Shown in pieces: positions 25,693 through 35,959 of a DNA stretch of 64,000 nucleotides (the first letter of the stretch is position 1; every line of letters begins with the position of its first letter). Made by a program: the position numbers and the translations under genes. Below the pieces are notes generated by a model. The model did not search any database. It saw nothing but the letters and a program-made list of their open reading frames with translations, and was not told the origin of the DNA. Source of the DNA: Synechococcus sp. BL107 (GTDB taxonomy: Bacteria; Cyanobacteriota; Cyanobacteriia; PCC-6307; Cyanobiaceae); the NCBI RefSeq assembly GCF_000153805.1, contig NZ_DS022298.1, forward strand, positions 318,616 through 382,615. The letters run 5' to 3'.

Positions 25693-26169
25693 TCAGGCTG
25701 GTTTAACGCGCATCAGCACCTGGCCAAATTCCACAGGGGTACCGTTGTCTACCAAAATTTCAACCACTTCTCCGGCCACTTCGGATTCGAGCTCATTCAT
25801 CAACTTCATCGCCTCAAGAATGCAGACGGCCTGGCCGACGTTGATACGAGTGCCTACCTCCACAAAGGACGGTTCCCCTGGGGCAGGAGCTCGGTAAAAC
25901 GTACCCACCATTGGTGCTGTGATCTCAAGGAGATCACTTCGGGTCGATGTTGCAGCAGGCGGAGGCGGTGAGGCTGAGTCGAGCGGCTTCGCAGGAGCCG
26001 CAGCCGCCACAGGAGCCGGCATGACCGGAGCCATGACAGTCTGACCTGGAAGATTGCGGCGAATCTCGAGTCGGAAGTCGTCTCCTTCCAGCCGAAATTC
26101 CTGGATGTCGCTCTCACCCAGCGCTTCAAGCAAGCGGTGCAGTTGTTCGTGATCCAGCTGCATAGCCAT
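25693..26169 (-). CDS. accB: Acetyl-CoA carboxylase biotin carboxyl carrier protein
   Basis: AccB carries CO2 on biotin between the carboxylase and carboxyltransferase parts of acetyl-CoA carboxylase. The 158-residue protein has an N-terminal helix region (QLHRLLEALGESDIQEFRLE), a Pro/Ala linker (about residues 46-75), and a C-terminal biotinyl domain with the biotinylation motif EAMKLMNE. Its ATG overlaps the efp stop by one base (TGATG), the familiar efp-accB operon. Confidence 0.96.
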   Translation of the reverse strand: MAMQLDHEQLHRLLEALGESDIQEFRLEGDDFRLEIRRNLPGQTVMAPVMPAPVAAAAPAKPLDSASPPPPAATSTRSDLLEITAPMVGTFYRAPAPGEPSFVEVGTRINVGQAVCILEAMKLMNELESEVAGEVVEILVDNGTPVEFGQVLMRVKPA

Positions 26170-26729
26170 CAGTTTTCACGTCCTAGGTACGAGTCGTTGC
26201 GAGTGTCCACCTTGATCTTTTCGCCAATCGAAAGGAACAAAGGCACCATCACTTGCGCTCCGGTTTCCAGAATGGCGGGTTTTGTGCCACCTGTCGCGGT
26301 ATCGCCTTTCACTCCTGGATCTGTTTCCTTGATCTCCAGAACCACGGAATTGGGGAGCTCCACCTCAAGCGGAGTGTCGTTCCAAGAGACGACGTTGACT
26401 TCCATCCCTTCTTTGAGGTATTTGCGGCTATCCCCGATTTGAGCAGCGGTTAGCCGTGTTTCCTCATAGGACGACATGTCCATGAAGACATAGTCGTCAC
26501 CTTCCATGTAGGTGTGCTGAAGGGATGACTTCTCCAACAACGCCTGGGGAAGCATTTCGCCAGCACGAAATGTTTTCTCAACAACGCTTCCGTTCTTCAC
26601 CGACTTGAGCTTGGTGCGAACAAACGCAGACCCCTTGCCGGGCTTGACGTGAAGGAACTCGACCACGCGCCAAACGGCCCCATCGATCTCGATCGAAGTG
26701 CCAGTGCGGAAGTCGTTGCTGGAGATCAT
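26169..26729 (-). CDS. efp: Translation elongation factor P
   Basis: EF-P relieves ribosome stalling at proline stretches. The 186-residue protein starts [20 protein letters not shown] and has the domain I tip loop KPGKGSAF with Lys32 at the position that is modified in many bacteria. The end [22 protein letters not shown] is standard. An extended in-frame start at 26768 would intrude into the divergent cyclophilin gene, so ATG 26729 is used. It is the first gene of efp-accB. Confidence 0.97.
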   Translation of the reverse strand: MISSNDFRTGTSIEIDGAVWRVVEFLHVKPGKGSAFVRTKLKSVKNGSVVEKTFRAGEMLPQALLEKSSLQHTYMEGDDYVFMDMSSYEETRLTAAQIGDSRKYLKEGMEVNVVSWNDTPLEVELPNSVVLEIKETDPGVKGDTATGGTKPAILETGAQVMVPLFLSIGEKIKVDTRNDSYLGREN

Positions 26730-26761
26730 TCCAACGGAACGGTTCCGGCGATCATACGGCT

Positions 26762-27871
26762 GTGCCAAAGTCGCGTCAGCACTGGGGTTCCCCCTTGACC
26801 CATCAGCGTTTCAAGGCCGTTCTGGTCGCCCTAATCAGCGTTGCGCTGTTCAACCTCGCAGCCCCTGCCTGGGCTGGGCTGCCTCAGGGCAATGCCGTCA
26901 AGGATCCAACGGCGATCCTTCGCGATGCGCTGCCCTTCGATCAAGACGACATTCGTCAACTGCAACATCGACTTGAACTCACCAGCGACGACCTACGTGC
27001 AAAACGCTGGAGTGCCCTGGGAAAGACGGTGTCGCGCAGTCAGGCCCTTCTCAAAACAAGACGCAACACGATTCTTGATGCTGTTCCAGAGCCACTCCGT
27101 GACCAAGCCACTGCGCTGCTGAGCGACGTGGATGCGGGATTGGAACAAATGGCTGCTCAGGTGAAGGCCGTCGACAAGCCAGCATTCATTGTTGATCGGC
27201 GCACCACGCTGACTCGCATTGGTGACGTAGAGCGCCTGCTCGTTCAGGACGGGTTCGAACGACCCATTCCCGCCGAATTCGATGCACTCCCCCGTTTACA
27301 GGGAAGGGCCGTTGTCAACATCAGCACCACCAAAGGGGACCTCACCACCGTTGTGGATGGTTACAACGCACCACTCACATCCGGTGCATTTATCGACCTT
27401 GCTCTGAAGGGCTTCTATGACGGCTTGCCCTTCAACAGAGCCGAGGATTTCTACGTTCTGCAAACCGGCGACCCGGTGGGTCCAGAGATCGGATACATCG
27501 ATCCATCAACGAAGCAGGAACGGCACGTACCTCTCGAAATTCGAGTTCCTGGAGAAGCCGACACCCTTTACAACGAAACGTTTGAAGACGTGGGCATGTT
27601 CAAAGCCACACCAACCCTCCCCTTTGCCACCCTGGGGACCCTGGGCTGGGCCCACTCAGCCAACGAACTCGACGACGGCTCCTCCCAATTCTTCATGTTT
27701 CTCTATGAGGCTGAGCTCACACCGGCCGGCCTCAACTTGGTTGATGGACGCAACACTGCCTTTGGCTACGTTGTTGATGGCTTTGATGTGCTCGAAGAAC
27801 TTGGTGTCGACGACGCAATCAAAACAGTGACCGTCGTCGATGGAGCCAATCAGCTCAAAGCCCACGCATGA
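26762..27871 (+). CDS. CYP38/TLP40-type cyclophilin (lumenal peptidyl-prolyl isomerase)
   Basis: The 369-residue protein has an N-terminal signal ([20 protein letters not shown], cleavage near residue 39), a helical N-terminal domain (about 40-170) and a C-terminal cyclophilin domain ([48 protein letters not shown]). This order matches plant CYP38 and spinach TLP40, lumenal proteins needed for photosystem II assembly. Isomerase activity may be weak, as key cyclophilin residues are altered in this family. GTG 26762 is used; TTG 26795 is an alternative that gives a tighter signal peptide. It overlaps thiL by 4 nt (ATGA). Confidence 0.85.
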   Translation: MPKSRQHWGSPLTHQRFKAVLVALISVALFNLAAPAWAGLPQGNAVKDPTAILRDALPFDQDDIRQLQHRLELTSDDLRAKRWSALGKTVSRSQALLKTRRNTILDAVPEPLRDQATALLSDVDAGLEQMAAQVKAVDKPAFIVDRRTTLTRIGDVERLLVQDGFERPIPAEFDALPRLQGRAVVNISTTKGDLTTVVDGYNAPLTSGAFIDLALKGFYDGLPFNRAEDFYVLQTGDPVGPEIGYIDPSTKQERHVPLEIRVPGEADTLYNETFEDVGMFKATPTLPFATLGTLGWAHSANELDDGSSQFFMFLYEAELTPAGLNLVDGRNTAFGYVVDGFDVLEELGVDDAIKTVTVVDGANQLKAHA

Positions 27872-28863
27872 AAGAGACCCTGGGCGAGCTTGGGGAGTCG
27901 GAGCTGTTGCGGCGGCTCTCTCTCTTTGCTCCTCCAGGCCAACTCAACGACGACAGTGCGGCTCTGGAGTCGGATCCTCGGCCCATTGTGGTGAATACCG
28001 ATGTGCTGGTGGACGGGATCCATTTCAGTGACGTCAGCACCAAACCGAGCGATGTGGGCTGGCGAGCGGTAGCTGCCAACCTCTCCGACCTCGCCGCCAG
28101 TGGGGCGATCAGCGTGGATGGGATCACCGTGGCTCTCGTTGCACCTGGTGACACCCCCTGGAGCTGGGTGGAAGGCGTTTACACAGGCCTCAGAGCAGCC
28201 CTCGATGCCTATGGAGGTGTGATTCTTGGTGGGGATTGCTCAAAAGGCAGCCAGCGCTTGCTGTCGATCACTGCACTCGGGCGTCTGGGGCCGCTTCGCT
28301 TGCAACGGGGTGAAGCAAGACCAGGGGACCTCCTGGTGACCAGTGGGCCCCATGGACTCAGTCGACTGGGGTTAGCGATCCTTCAGAACGACCAAGCACT
28401 CCATGGGATCGCCCTTTCCGACGCTTTGCGAACGGCAGCGATCAATCAGCATCAGAGACCCATCCCACGTCTCGCCGCCCTTCAGGACCTCCTGACCTGC
28501 AAACCAGAGTCATTGCCGTGGCGAGCTGGGGGAACCGATAGCAGCGATGGATTACTGGCAGCCATTCAAGGGCTATGCAGCAGCAGTGGGTGCGGTGCAG
28601 TCCTCGATGAACAGCTCTTACCGCGCTCCACCGACTGGCCAAGCGGAGAATTCTGGGATCGCTGGTGCCTCGCAGGCGGCGAAGATTTCGAACTCGTCTT
28701 GAGCTTGCCGCAAGCCTGGGCACAACGCTGGTTCGACCGTCAACCGCAGAGCCGCCAGATCGGTTGGATCACAGCTGAAAAGAACATGATCTGCTGGCAG
28801 CAGAGTCGCCAACGGATCGACATCGAAGGATTCGACCATTTCACGACAACGCCAACCCTTTAA
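27868..28863 (+). CDS. thiL: Thiamine-monophosphate kinase
   Basis: ThiL phosphorylates thiamine monophosphate to the active diphosphate cofactor. The 331-residue protein has NDDSAALES and VNTDVLVDGIHFSDV near the N-terminus, DLAASGAISVDGITVAL, GGDCSKGSQRLLSITALG and the C-terminal GGEDFELVLSL of the PurM/ThiL fold. It is translationally coupled to the cyclophilin gene by an ATGA overlap, a pairing with no obvious functional link. It ends 57 bp from the convergent gap2. Confidence 0.95.
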   Translation: MKETLGELGESELLRRLSLFAPPGQLNDDSAALESDPRPIVVNTDVLVDGIHFSDVSTKPSDVGWRAVAANLSDLAASGAISVDGITVALVAPGDTPWSWVEGVYTGLRAALDAYGGVILGGDCSKGSQRLLSITALGRLGPLRLQRGEARPGDLLVTSGPHGLSRLGLAILQNDQALHGIALSDALRTAAINQHQRPIPRLAALQDLLTCKPESLPWRAGGTDSSDGLLAAIQGLCSSSGCGAVLDEQLLPRSTDWPSGEFWDRWCLAGGEDFELVLSLPQAWAQRWFDRQPQSRQIGWITAEKNMICWQQSRQRIDIEGFDHFTTTPTL

Positions 28864-28872
28864 ACCATCAAA

Positions 28873-28898
28873 AAAACCCTCCCCGAAGGAAGGGTTGA
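28873..28898 (-). terminator. Rho-independent terminator of gap2
   Basis: Read on the minus strand, arm AACCCTTCC and arm GGGAGGGTT form a 9-bp stem with one G-U pair around a TTCG tetraloop, followed by a T-run (six or more T). It lies just beyond the gap2 stop. On the plus strand the stem has a C-A mismatch and no strong T-run, so it serves gap2 more than thiL. Confidence 0.85.
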
Positions 28899-28919
28899 TT
28901 GTGTGAACGAAACGCTGGA

Positions 28920-29945
28920 TTACTTCCAGTTTTTGGCGACCACTTCAGCCAAATCAACAACACGTTGGCTATAGCCCCACTCGTTGTCGTACCAAGCCAA
29001 GATTTTCACAGCCTTGTCGCCCATGGCGTAGGTGAGGTCGGCATCAAAAATGGTGGACTCGTTGGTACCGGCGTAGTCGGTAGAGACCAAGGGCAGATCG
29101 CTGTACTTGATGATCCCCTTCATCCCATTTTCGGCAGCCTCCTTCATCACGGCCTGCACTTGCTCAACAGTTGCTCCCTTTGATGTTCCAAAAGTGAGGT
29201 CAACGGCCGACACGTTTGGAGTGGGGACACGCATGGCAAAACCGGTGAGCTTGCCCTTCACTTCGGGATAAACCAGGGCCACAGCCTTGGCAGCACCAGT
29301 CGTGGTGGGAACCATATTCAAGGCAGCAGCCCGGGCACGACGAAGGTCGCGGTGGCTGTTGTCGAGAATTCGCTGGTCACCGGTGTAGCTGTGAATGGTG
29401 GTCATCAGACCCCACTCCATGCCGAAGTTTTGATCCAAAACTTTGACGATTGGCGCCAGGCAGTTGGTGGTGCAGCTGGCGTTGCTGAGGATGTTCCAAT
29501 CCTCGTGGCGGTACTGGTCGTCGTTGACGCCCACCACAAAGGTGCCGACACCAGCGCCCTTACCAGGTGCGGTGAGGATCACTTTTTTGGCACCAGCCTG
29601 GATGTGCATGCTGGCTTTTTCGTCGGTGTTGAAGACACCGGTGGATTCGATCACCAGATCAACGCCCCAATCCTTCCAAGGGCAATTGAGGGGATTGCGA
29701 TCGGCGAAGAATTTGATCTCTTTGCCGTTGATGATCATCGTGTCATCAGTGGTTTGGATGTCGACAGACGGATCCAAGCGCCCCAGAATGGAGTCGTAGG
29801 TGAGCAGGTGGGCACTGGTTTTGGGATCTGATGTGGAGTTCATCCCCACAATTTCCAAACCGGTATCTGCCCCTCGGCTGATCCAACCCCGCAAAACATT
29901 GCGACCAATCCGGCCGAATCCATTGATCGCAACGCGCAGGGTCAT
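28920..29945 (-). CDS. gap2: Glyceraldehyde-3-phosphate dehydrogenase (Gap2 type)
   Basis: Gap2 is the NAD(P)-using enzyme that serves the Calvin cycle in cyanobacteria. The 341-residue protein starts [20 protein letters not shown], contains the active-site [12 protein letters not shown] and ends [16 protein letters not shown]. The start ATG 29945 is standard; the longer open frame to 30068 runs through untranslated leader. The 160-bp region before it, shared with divergent murC, is rich in inverted repeats (separate entry). Confidence 0.97.
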   Translation of the reverse strand: MTLRVAINGFGRIGRNVLRGWISRGADTGLEIVGMNSTSDPKTSAHLLTYDSILGRLDPSVDIQTTDDTMIINGKEIKFFADRNPLNCPWKDWGVDLVIESTGVFNTDEKASMHIQAGAKKVILTAPGKGAGVGTFVVGVNDDQYRHEDWNILSNASCTTNCLAPIVKVLDQNFGMEWGLMTTIHSYTGDQRILDNSHRDLRRARAAALNMVPTTTGAAKAVALVYPEVKGKLTGFAMRVPTPNVSAVDLTFGTSKGATVEQVQAVMKEAAENGMKGIIKYSDLPLVSTDYAGTNESTIFDADLTYAMGDKAVKILAWYDNEWGYSQRVVDLAEVVAKNWK

Positions 29946-30105
29946 AGAAAAAGCGGTAAAACCGCGTAATGGTTTTGGGCGCCGATCATACAGAAATTGA
30001 CGGAATTTCTTTGCCCAACTTTGAAATTTCTCGGTTAATCCGTCCCACCGACGGTGGGACAAGGTCAAAAAACTGACCTATCTTTCAGCCCTTCGTAGCC
30101 GTCCT
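29946..30105 (+). promoter_or_regulatory. gap2-murC divergent intergenic region with inverted repeats
   Basis: These 160 bp hold the promoters of gap2 (minus) and murC (plus). Four symmetric elements are visible: GCGGT-AAA-ACCGC at 29953-29965; AGAAATTGACGGAATTTCT at 29992-30010, with 7-bp arms; the palindrome GAAATTTC at 30023-30030; and GTCCCACC-GAC-GGTGGGAC at 30042-30060, with 8-bp arms. These could be operators or RNA hairpins; no known regulator motif was matched. Confidence 0.5.
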
Positions 30106-31512
30106 TTGCCACGCCTGCTCACGCCCCAAACACCTGTTCATTTCATCGGTGTGGGCGGTATAGGGATGTCGGCACTGGCAAAAATTTTGGTAGACCGCGG
30201 CCACCCCGTTAGCGGTTCAGACCCCCGCGACAACGCCACGGTTCAGCATCTTGAAAGTCGGGGCGTCACCGTTTTTAAAGAGCAAACCGCTGAAAGCATT
30301 CAATCGGTGCTCTCCACGAATCTTCAGCCACCGGTGGTGGTGATCAGCACAGCGATCCCCGACACCAACCCAGAGCTGCAAAACGCCCGTGCCCATCAAC
30401 TGGCGATCTGGCATCGATCGGATCTCCTCGCTGCCCTCATCGATCAACAAGCTTCGATTGCCGTGGCGGGGAGTCACGGAAAAACAACCACCAGCACGCT
30501 GATCACCACCCTGCTCATCGAAGCCGGTGAAGATCCCACCGCTGTGATTGGTGGGGTTGTTCCATGCCTTGGCAGCAACGGTCATTCCGGTCAGGGTCGT
30601 TTATTGGTAGCCGAAGCAGACGAATCCGACGGATCGCTCGTGAAGTTCAGCCCCAGCCTTGGGGTCATCACCAACCTGGAACTCGATCACACCGACCATT
30701 ACAAGGGCTTGGATGATTTGATCTCAACCTTGCAACGCTTTGGTCGGGGTTGCGAACGGTTGATCGCGAACTACGACGACCCAATCCTTCAGGAGCATTT
30801 TGAACCGACAGCCTGGTGGTCGAACCAGCAAAGCGAGAACATTGCCTTTGCAGCCTTGCCTCTGCAACTCGATGGCGATCGATGTACAGCACGGTTTTAT
30901 GAAAACGGCTCTGCAGTGGGTGACTTCACCTTGCCGATGGCTGGTCTCCACAATTTGAGCAATGCCACGGCTGCCTTAGCGGCTTGCCGGATGGAAGGAG
31001 TTCCGTTTGAAGCGCTGGTCAAAGGCCTGGCTCAACTCCAAGCTCCAGGCCGCCGCTTTGATCTAAGGGGCACCTGGGAAGGTCGGCACATCGTTGATGA
31101 CTATGCCCACCATCCCAGCGAAGTTCGCGCCACGTTGACAATGGCGCAACTGATGGTGAGCAGCGGGCGCAGTCCGCTTCCATCTTCACCACAACGGCTT
31201 GTGGCCGTGTTCCAACCGCACCGTTTCAGTCGCACCCAACAGTTCTTCGAAGCCTTTGCCGAAGCACTGCAGAACTGTGATGCACTGCTACTGGCTCCGG
31301 TTTATGCGGCCGGAGAACAAACAATTCCTGGCGTTTGCAGCAACGCCCTCGCCCAACGCATTCGATCGTTGCGACCAGACCTCGAAATCGCCGTTGCGGA
31401 CGATCTTGATCAGCTCACCGATCTGGTAAAGCAACGCAGCCGACCCGATGACCTTGTGCTCGCCATGGGGGCTGGCACCGTCAACAGCCTCTGGGGACGA
31501 CTGGCCGAATGA
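30106..31512 (+). CDS. murC: UDP-N-acetylmuramate-L-alanine ligase
   Basis: MurC adds L-Ala to UDP-MurNAc in peptidoglycan precursor synthesis. The 468-residue protein begins at TTG 30106 and has the N-terminal [18 protein letters not shown], the ATP loop [42 protein letters not shown] and the C-terminal [15 protein letters not shown]. Its stop overlaps the murB ATG by 4 nt, as in the common murC-murB arrangement of cyanobacteria. Confidence 0.96.
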   Translation: MPRLLTPQTPVHFIGVGGIGMSALAKILVDRGHPVSGSDPRDNATVQHLESRGVTVFKEQTAESIQSVLSTNLQPPVVVISTAIPDTNPELQNARAHQLAIWHRSDLLAALIDQQASIAVAGSHGKTTTSTLITTLLIEAGEDPTAVIGGVVPCLGSNGHSGQGRLLVAEADESDGSLVKFSPSLGVITNLELDHTDHYKGLDDLISTLQRFGRGCERLIANYDDPILQEHFEPTAWWSNQQSENIAFAALPLQLDGDRCTARFYENGSAVGDFTLPMAGLHNLSNATAALAACRMEGVPFEALVKGLAQLQAPGRRFDLRGTWEGRHIVDDYAHHPSEVRATLTMAQLMVSSGRSPLPSSPQRLVAVFQPHRFSRTQQFFEAFAEALQNCDALLLAPVYAAGEQTIPGVCSNALAQRIRSLRPDLEIAVADDLDQLTDLVKQRSRPDDLVLAMGAGTVNSLWGRLAE

Positions 31513-32405
31513 CGCAGCTATCGCCCCGCCACGCCAATGCCAACTTGGCGGACTACACCACCTGGCGGGTCGGTGGACCGGCCGAATGGCTGGCGGAGCC
31601 GACAACGATTGCTGAAACCATGGCGTGGGTGGAATGGGCTCAACACAAAGGGGTTCCCTGCCAAGTGATTGGAGCCGGCTCCAACCTGCTCATTCACGAC
31701 GATGGATTGCCAGGACTCTGTCTTTGCTTACGCAAATTGCAAGATCACAGCATCGATGCCCAAAGCGGTGTTGTTGAAGCTCTGGCCGGTGAACCCATCC
31801 CTTCCCTCGCCAGACGAGCAGCCCGCGCCGGACTTCATGGACTGGAGTGGGCCGTTGGAATTCCAGGAACAGTCGGTGGTGCCGCTGTGATGAACGCGGG
31901 TGCTCAAGGAGGTTGCACGGCAGATTCTCTGATTTCAGTTCGGGTGATGCCCAAACAAGGTGGACAAAGCTTTGATCTGCATTGCGATGAACTGGATTTC
32001 GCCTACCGCCACAGCCGGCTGCAAGCGGACAATTTCGTGGTGCTGTCCGCACGTTTTCAACTCGAACCCGGCCATGACCCCAAGGAACTGAGTCGTATCA
32101 CGAAAGAAAATCTCAACCACCGAACAACCACTCAGCCCTATCAGCAACCCAGTTGCGGCAGCGTGTTTCGCAATCCCGAACCGCAAAAGGCGGGGAAACT
32201 GATCGAAAATTTGGGGCTCAAAGGAACCCGCGTTGGTGGTGCTGAAGTGTCCACCATGCATGCCAATTTCATCGTGAACATTGGCCATGCCCAGGCCAAC
32301 GACATCAATGCATTGATTCATTTGGTGCAAGACCGTGTTGAAGCCGAGCACGGGCTTCGCCTCCATCCAGAAGTCAAACGACTGGGATTTGCTGCCACCG
32401 CTTAA
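31509..32405 (+). CDS. murB: UDP-N-acetylenolpyruvoylglucosamine reductase
   Basis: MurB reduces the enolpyruvyl ether to the lactyl group of UDP-MurNAc using FAD and NADPH. The 298-residue sequence has [36 protein letters not shown] (FAD site), [20 protein letters not shown], and the active-site segment [20 protein letters not shown] with the Ser region of type II MurB. It overlaps murC by 4 nt; ybaB follows 24 bp later. Confidence 0.96.
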   Translation: MTQLSPRHANANLADYTTWRVGGPAEWLAEPTTIAETMAWVEWAQHKGVPCQVIGAGSNLLIHDDGLPGLCLCLRKLQDHSIDAQSGVVEALAGEPIPSLARRAARAGLHGLEWAVGIPGTVGGAAVMNAGAQGGCTADSLISVRVMPKQGGQSFDLHCDELDFAYRHSRLQADNFVVLSARFQLEPGHDPKELSRITKENLNHRTTTQPYQQPSCGSVFRNPEPQKAGKLIENLGLKGTRVGGAEVSTMHANFIVNIGHAQANDINALIHLVQDRVEAEHGLRLHPEVKRLGFAATA

Positions 32406-32429
32406 TCTGCCCGCTCATTCAGAATCTCA

Positions 32430-32771
32430 ATGGCAGGCTTCGGACTTCCCAATTTCGGTCAGCTCACCGAAGCCTTCCGCAAGGCGCAGCAGATCCAGCA
32501 AGACGCCCAAGCTCTTCAAGAAGAGTTGGATGGCATGGAGATCGAGGGTAAAAATGCTGATGGCCGCGCCAGCGTTTGGCTGTCTGGCAACCAACAACCT
32601 TTGCGCGTCCGTCTCGATCCAGCACTCGTTCAGGACGGTGCAGAGGCATGCGAAGCAGCGACGCTAGAAGCCCTTCAAGCAGCCTATGAACAATCCACAG
32701 CCACGATGAAAGGCCGCATGGAGGAACTCACAGGCGGCTTGAATCTCAACCTCCCCGGGATGGGCGGCTGA
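32430..32771 (+). CDS. YbaB/EbfC nucleoid-associated protein
   Basis: The 113-residue protein starts [20 protein letters not shown] and has the long helix [20 protein letters not shown] followed by a beta segment ([20 protein letters not shown]), matching the YbaB/EbfC family of small DNA-binding proteins. It probably binds DNA as a dimer. It is third in the murC-murB run, and its last 26 bp overlap the convergent rsgA gene. Confidence 0.9.
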   Translation: MAGFGLPNFGQLTEAFRKAQQIQQDAQALQEELDGMEIEGKNADGRASVWLSGNQQPLRVRLDPALVQDGAEACEAATLEALQAAYEQSTATMKGRMEELTGGLNLNLPGMGG

Positions 32772-33648
32772 GGCTGAGAACCTCCTCCAATGCCTTGGTA
32801 TAGAGCCCGTATCGCTCCCAAGTTTTGGACACTCCACAGCCTGGTTCACCGCGATGCAAGCAATCGCGGAACCGACAGGGCCACGGATCCAATTGACGTC
32901 TTAACTCTGGGAACAAAACCCCCAACTCATGGGGATCATCCGGCAACTCCGGTCGGTTGAAACCTGGCGTGTCAGCCACTCTTGCTTGGTCGCCAATCGG
33001 GAACAACTCAACGTGTCGCGTCGTGTGACGACCCCGCTGCAACCGTCCTGAAACCGCACCAACACGCAACGACAAATGCGGCAAAAGGTTGTTGAGCAAG
33101 CTGCTTTTTCCCACACCCGAAGGGCCACAAAGCACCGCAAGCGTTGTGCTCTGCAATTGCTCTTGCAACACCTCCATCCCAGAACCGGATTCGCTCGAGA
33201 GGGGAAGCGGGTCATAACCCCAACCGCGCAAGCGCTCGCAAAGCTGGGTTAACGCCTCTGCAGAGACAAGATCCACTTTTGTGAGAACCAGCTGCACATC
33301 CAAACCCGTGCGTTCAGCTGTGAGAAGAAACCGACTCGCCTGATCAAGATCAAAGGCCGGCTGCTCTACCGCCAGCGCCACCACGACCAACGACACATTG
33401 GCCACCGGTGGCCGCGTCAACCAGCTCTGGCGAGGGGAAACCTCAGCCACCACAGCTCTGGCCTGCTTGGCATCAATTGCGTCTACCCGAACCCGATCCC
33501 CGACATTGACCTCCGTCCCTCGGTGGGTCAGACGCGACCGACGGGTGCACAGCAATCGTGCTGGACATCCCTCCGGAGCAGCATCCAGCTCAACCTCGAG
33601 GTAGTTGGCTTGCAGCGCTACAACAATCCCTGTGCCGTCAGCCACCAC
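32746..33648 (-). CDS. rsgA: Ribosome small subunit-dependent GTPase RsgA
   Basis: RsgA checks late 30S maturation. The 300-residue protein has an N-terminal OB fold, then a circularly permuted GTPase: G4 LVLTKVDLV precedes G1 [15 protein letters not shown] and G3 [12 protein letters not shown]. The C-terminal zinc site is visible as [17 protein letters not shown] 33648 is the start, 11 nt inside tusA. It is the last gene of the grpE-dnaJ-tusA-rsgA chain and overlaps ybaB at its 3' end. Confidence 0.95.
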   Translation of the reverse strand: MVADGTGIVVALQANYLEVELDAAPEGCPARLLCTRRSRLTHRGTEVNVGDRVRVDAIDAKQARAVVAEVSPRQSWLTRPPVANVSLVVVALAVEQPAFDLDQASRFLLTAERTGLDVQLVLTKVDLVSAEALTQLCERLRGWGYDPLPLSSESGSGMEVLQEQLQSTTLAVLCGPSGVGKSSLLNNLLPHLSLRVGAVSGRLQRGRHTTRHVELFPIGDQARVADTPGFNRPELPDDPHELGVLFPELRRQLDPWPCRFRDCLHRGEPGCGVSKTWERYGLYTKALEEVLSLSRPSRGG

Positions 33649-33868
33649 AGGTCACCTGCAGGTGCACCCAGGCTGGATCATCCCCAGACACAATCACCTG
33701 GTGTCCTGCGTCTCTCAAACCAGGAACCACCATCTCCTCAGGTTCACCGCGATCGAGATCAATATCGAGTTGATCCCCCGGATGCATGGTTTCCAGGGTG
33801 AGCTTGCAACGGACGAAGTTGACCGGACACGGAGTTCCCCTCAGATCAAGGGAACGAGAAGCGCTCAT
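33638..33868 (-). CDS. TusA/SirA-like sulfur-carrier family protein
   Basis: The 76-residue protein has the TusA beginning [20 protein letters not shown] with a conserved Cys, then [20 protein letters not shown] and a short C-terminal strand. The motif is CPVN instead of the classical CPxP, which is common in distant family members. Family proteins pass persulfide sulfur to tRNA thiolation or other acceptors; the partner here is not known. Its ATG overlaps the dnaJ stop (ATGA), and its end overlaps rsgA by 11 nt. Confidence 0.85.
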   Translation of the reverse strand: MSASRSLDLRGTPCPVNFVRCKLTLETMHPGDQLDIDLDRGEPEEMVVPGLRDAGHQVIVSGDDPAWVHLQVTCGG

Positions 33869-34995
33869 TTCTGACCAAACAAGCGGGCAAACAATCCACT
33901 GTTGTGATGGTGGTGTTGCTTGCCGCGGGCCGAGTGGTGACCCGCCAAACGCTCCAACAGTTCCCGCTCAGGATCGGAGATACGCTTCGGCAGCTCCACC
34001 GTGACCGTGATGCGCTGATCGCCGCGGGCCACAGGATTACCCAATCTTGGAATCCCCTTGTTGGCCAAAGTCAAGATGGTGCCGGGTTGTGTTCCCGCTG
34101 GAATCTCAAGCTCTTGCTTGCCTTCAACGGTTTCTACTTCAATCGTGTCGCCAAGGATTGCCTGGAGATAACTGACCTTCACTTCAGAGAGAAGGTTGAG
34201 CCCATCACGCCGCAAACGGGGATGCGACTTGACCGTTAGGAAAACGTAGAGATCTCCAGAAGGGCCTCCCCGGGGGCCGGCATTGCCTTCACCGGACACG
34301 CGCAAACGCGTGCCGGTATCCACCCCAGCGGGAATGTTGATGCGCAACTTTTTACGCACTTGGTGAACGCCCTGGCCACCACAAGCCCCACAGGGATCAG
34401 CGATGACTTGGCCAGTGCCCCCGCAATTGGGGCACTCCGCAACCTGGGTGAAGCTGCCAAACGGTGTGCGCGTGGCTCGCCTGACTTGCCCAGCACCACC
34501 GCACGTTCCGCACGTTGTGGGAGAACTGCCAGGTTTCGCACCGCTTCCACCGCAGGTGTCGCAGGTTTCCAAATGCGGAATCTTGATTTCCTGCTCTTGT
34601 CCAAAGACCGCCTGCTCAAAATCAATCGTGAGGTCGTAGCGGAGGTCATCCCCTTGCTGAGGTCCACGCCGTCGTGGCCGCCCACCCGAAGCGCCTGGAC
34701 CACCAAATCCCTGGAAAAATGTTTCGAATAGGTCGGAAAAACCGCCCATGTCGCCCATATCTGGGCCACCGGCTGCTCCCCCAACGCCAGCTTCTCCAAA
34801 CTGGTCGTATCGAGCCCGGGTCTGGGGGTCGTTCAACACCTCGTAAGCGCGACCGATTTCCTTGAACTTGTCTTCGGCTCCCGCTTCCTTATTGATGTCC
34901 GGGTGGTACTGACGAGCCATCTTCCGGTAGGCACGCTTGAGCGAATCGGCATCGGCATCCCGACTCACCCCAAGCAGGTCGTAAAAGTCGGCCAT
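33865..34995 (-). CDS. dnaJ: Chaperone DnaJ
   Basis: The 376-residue type I DnaJ has a J domain ([20 protein letters not shown], with HPD in [10 protein letters not shown]), a Gly-rich linker, the zinc domain with four CXXCXGXG repeats ([32 protein letters not shown]) and a C-terminal substrate domain. The tail is His-rich (KQHHHHNSG). It stimulates DnaK. ATG 34995 overlaps the grpE stop by one base; TTG 34998 is the less likely alternative. Confidence 0.96.
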   Translation of the reverse strand: MADFYDLLGVSRDADADSLKRAYRKMARQYHPDINKEAGAEDKFKEIGRAYEVLNDPQTRARYDQFGEAGVGGAAGGPDMGDMGGFSDLFETFFQGFGGPGASGGRPRRRGPQQGDDLRYDLTIDFEQAVFGQEQEIKIPHLETCDTCGGSGAKPGSSPTTCGTCGGAGQVRRATRTPFGSFTQVAECPNCGGTGQVIADPCGACGGQGVHQVRKKLRINIPAGVDTGTRLRVSGEGNAGPRGGPSGDLYVFLTVKSHPRLRRDGLNLLSEVKVSYLQAILGDTIEVETVEGKQELEIPAGTQPGTILTLANKGIPRLGNPVARGDQRITVTVELPKRISDPERELLERLAGHHSARGKQHHHHNSGLFARLFGQK

Positions 34996-35669
34996 CAAGC
35001 GTCACCCTCTTGGGGCTGTTCCGATGCTGCATCTGAGCTGCTTCCTGGCCCAGGGCCCATCGACACTTTCACCATGGCGTGGCGCAGAACCCTGCCATCA
35101 CGGTGATAACCCCGCTGAAGCTCCTCACAAACAATGTCTTCCGCATGCTCCTGATTTTCTTCCCGGAGCACCGCCTCGTGGAGGGTTGGATCAAACTCTT
35201 GACCCACAACTTCCATCCGCGCGACACCTTGCTGCTTCAGCACATCCACAAGCTGTTTGTAGAGGCCCTGATAACTGCGATGGAGGGCCTGCGCTTCTTC
35301 CCCCTCCGGATTGAGCTGCTGACGGGCCCGCTCAAAGTTGTCCACCACTGGAAGAATTTCAGTGAGGGTTGAGCAAACCAGCTGCTGACGCAAATCGTCT
35401 TGATCCCGCGCCTGCCGCTTTCGAAAATTGTCGAAATCCGCGGCAATGCGCATGTACTGCGATTGGACCGTTTCGTGTTCCTGCTTCAGGGAACTCAGTT
35501 CCTGCTCCAGTTGCTGCAAGCGATTGGCTGGATCGATCTCCGTATCCATCGTGGGAGTTTCCTCCACGACAGGATCGATCGGGGTGCCGGCATCGACGTC
35601 CGGAGTCGCGGGAACGACGTTGGGTTCGACGTTTTGATCCTGCGCTGAGGTGGAGGCGTCGCCGCTCAT
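34995..35669 (-). CDS. grpE: Nucleotide exchange factor GrpE
   Basis: GrpE releases ADP from DnaK. The 224-residue protein has an acidic, unordered N-terminus (about 1-50), a long coiled coil ([20 protein letters not shown]), the family core [20 protein letters not shown] and the C-terminal wing ([37 protein letters not shown]). It leads the grpE-dnaJ-tusA-rsgA operon. No CIRCE element (paired TTAGCACTC/GAGTGCTAA) was found upstream. Confidence 0.95.
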   Translation of the reverse strand: MSGDASTSAQDQNVEPNVVPATPDVDAGTPIDPVVEETPTMDTEIDPANRLQQLEQELSSLKQEHETVQSQYMRIAADFDNFRKRQARDQDDLRQQLVCSTLTEILPVVDNFERARQQLNPEGEEAQALHRSYQGLYKQLVDVLKQQGVARMEVVGQEFDPTLHEAVLREENQEHAEDIVCEELQRGYHRDGRVLRHAMVKVSMGPGPGSSSDAASEQPQEGDA

Positions 35670-35758
35670 GCTGACCGCTCAGGGATTGCTGTTTAGACAT
35701 GTTGTAGGAAAAAGCTCTCCTCCCACAAGCTGCGGAAGCCCGCACCTCGTTCTGATCG

Positions 35759-35959
35759 ATGACCCTGACTCAGTCGAGTGCTGATGCCAACAAAGGAGCC
35801 CGACAGCGGTTTGAGCTGGAATTGCTGCTGCAGCGGGCGGTCCCAAATCCCGATCAAAAGAGAAAAAACTCTGTTAAATCAAAAACAACGTCATTCAATC
35901 TGCTGTGGCAATGGCCTGGCCTGCCAACCAACCGCCGCTCCAGCAGGCCTGAAAATTAA
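35759..35959 (+). CDS. Candidate small ORF, 66 residues (doubtful)
   Basis: In the space between grpE and the flavoprotein gene an ORF starts at ATG 35759 (MTLTQSSADANKGARQRFEL). Its first 35 residues look protein-like (FELELLLQRAVPNPDQ), but the last 20 residues overlap the 3' end of the flavoprotein gene antisense and have biased composition. It might be a truncated gene start or chance. Otherwise this 225-bp intergenic stretch (35670-35894) holds only the grpE upstream region and a weak AGAG/CTCT hairpin near 35862-35875. Confidence 0.25.
   Translation: MTLTQSSADANKGARQRFELELLLQRAVPNPDQKRKNSVKSKTTSFNLLWQWPGLPTNRRSSRPEN

Noticed and set aside
35785-35800. Half CIRCE-like sequence GAGTGCTGA upstream of grpE
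   Set aside because: The inverted partner TTAGCACTC at the proper 9-nt spacing is absent, so HrcA control is not supported.
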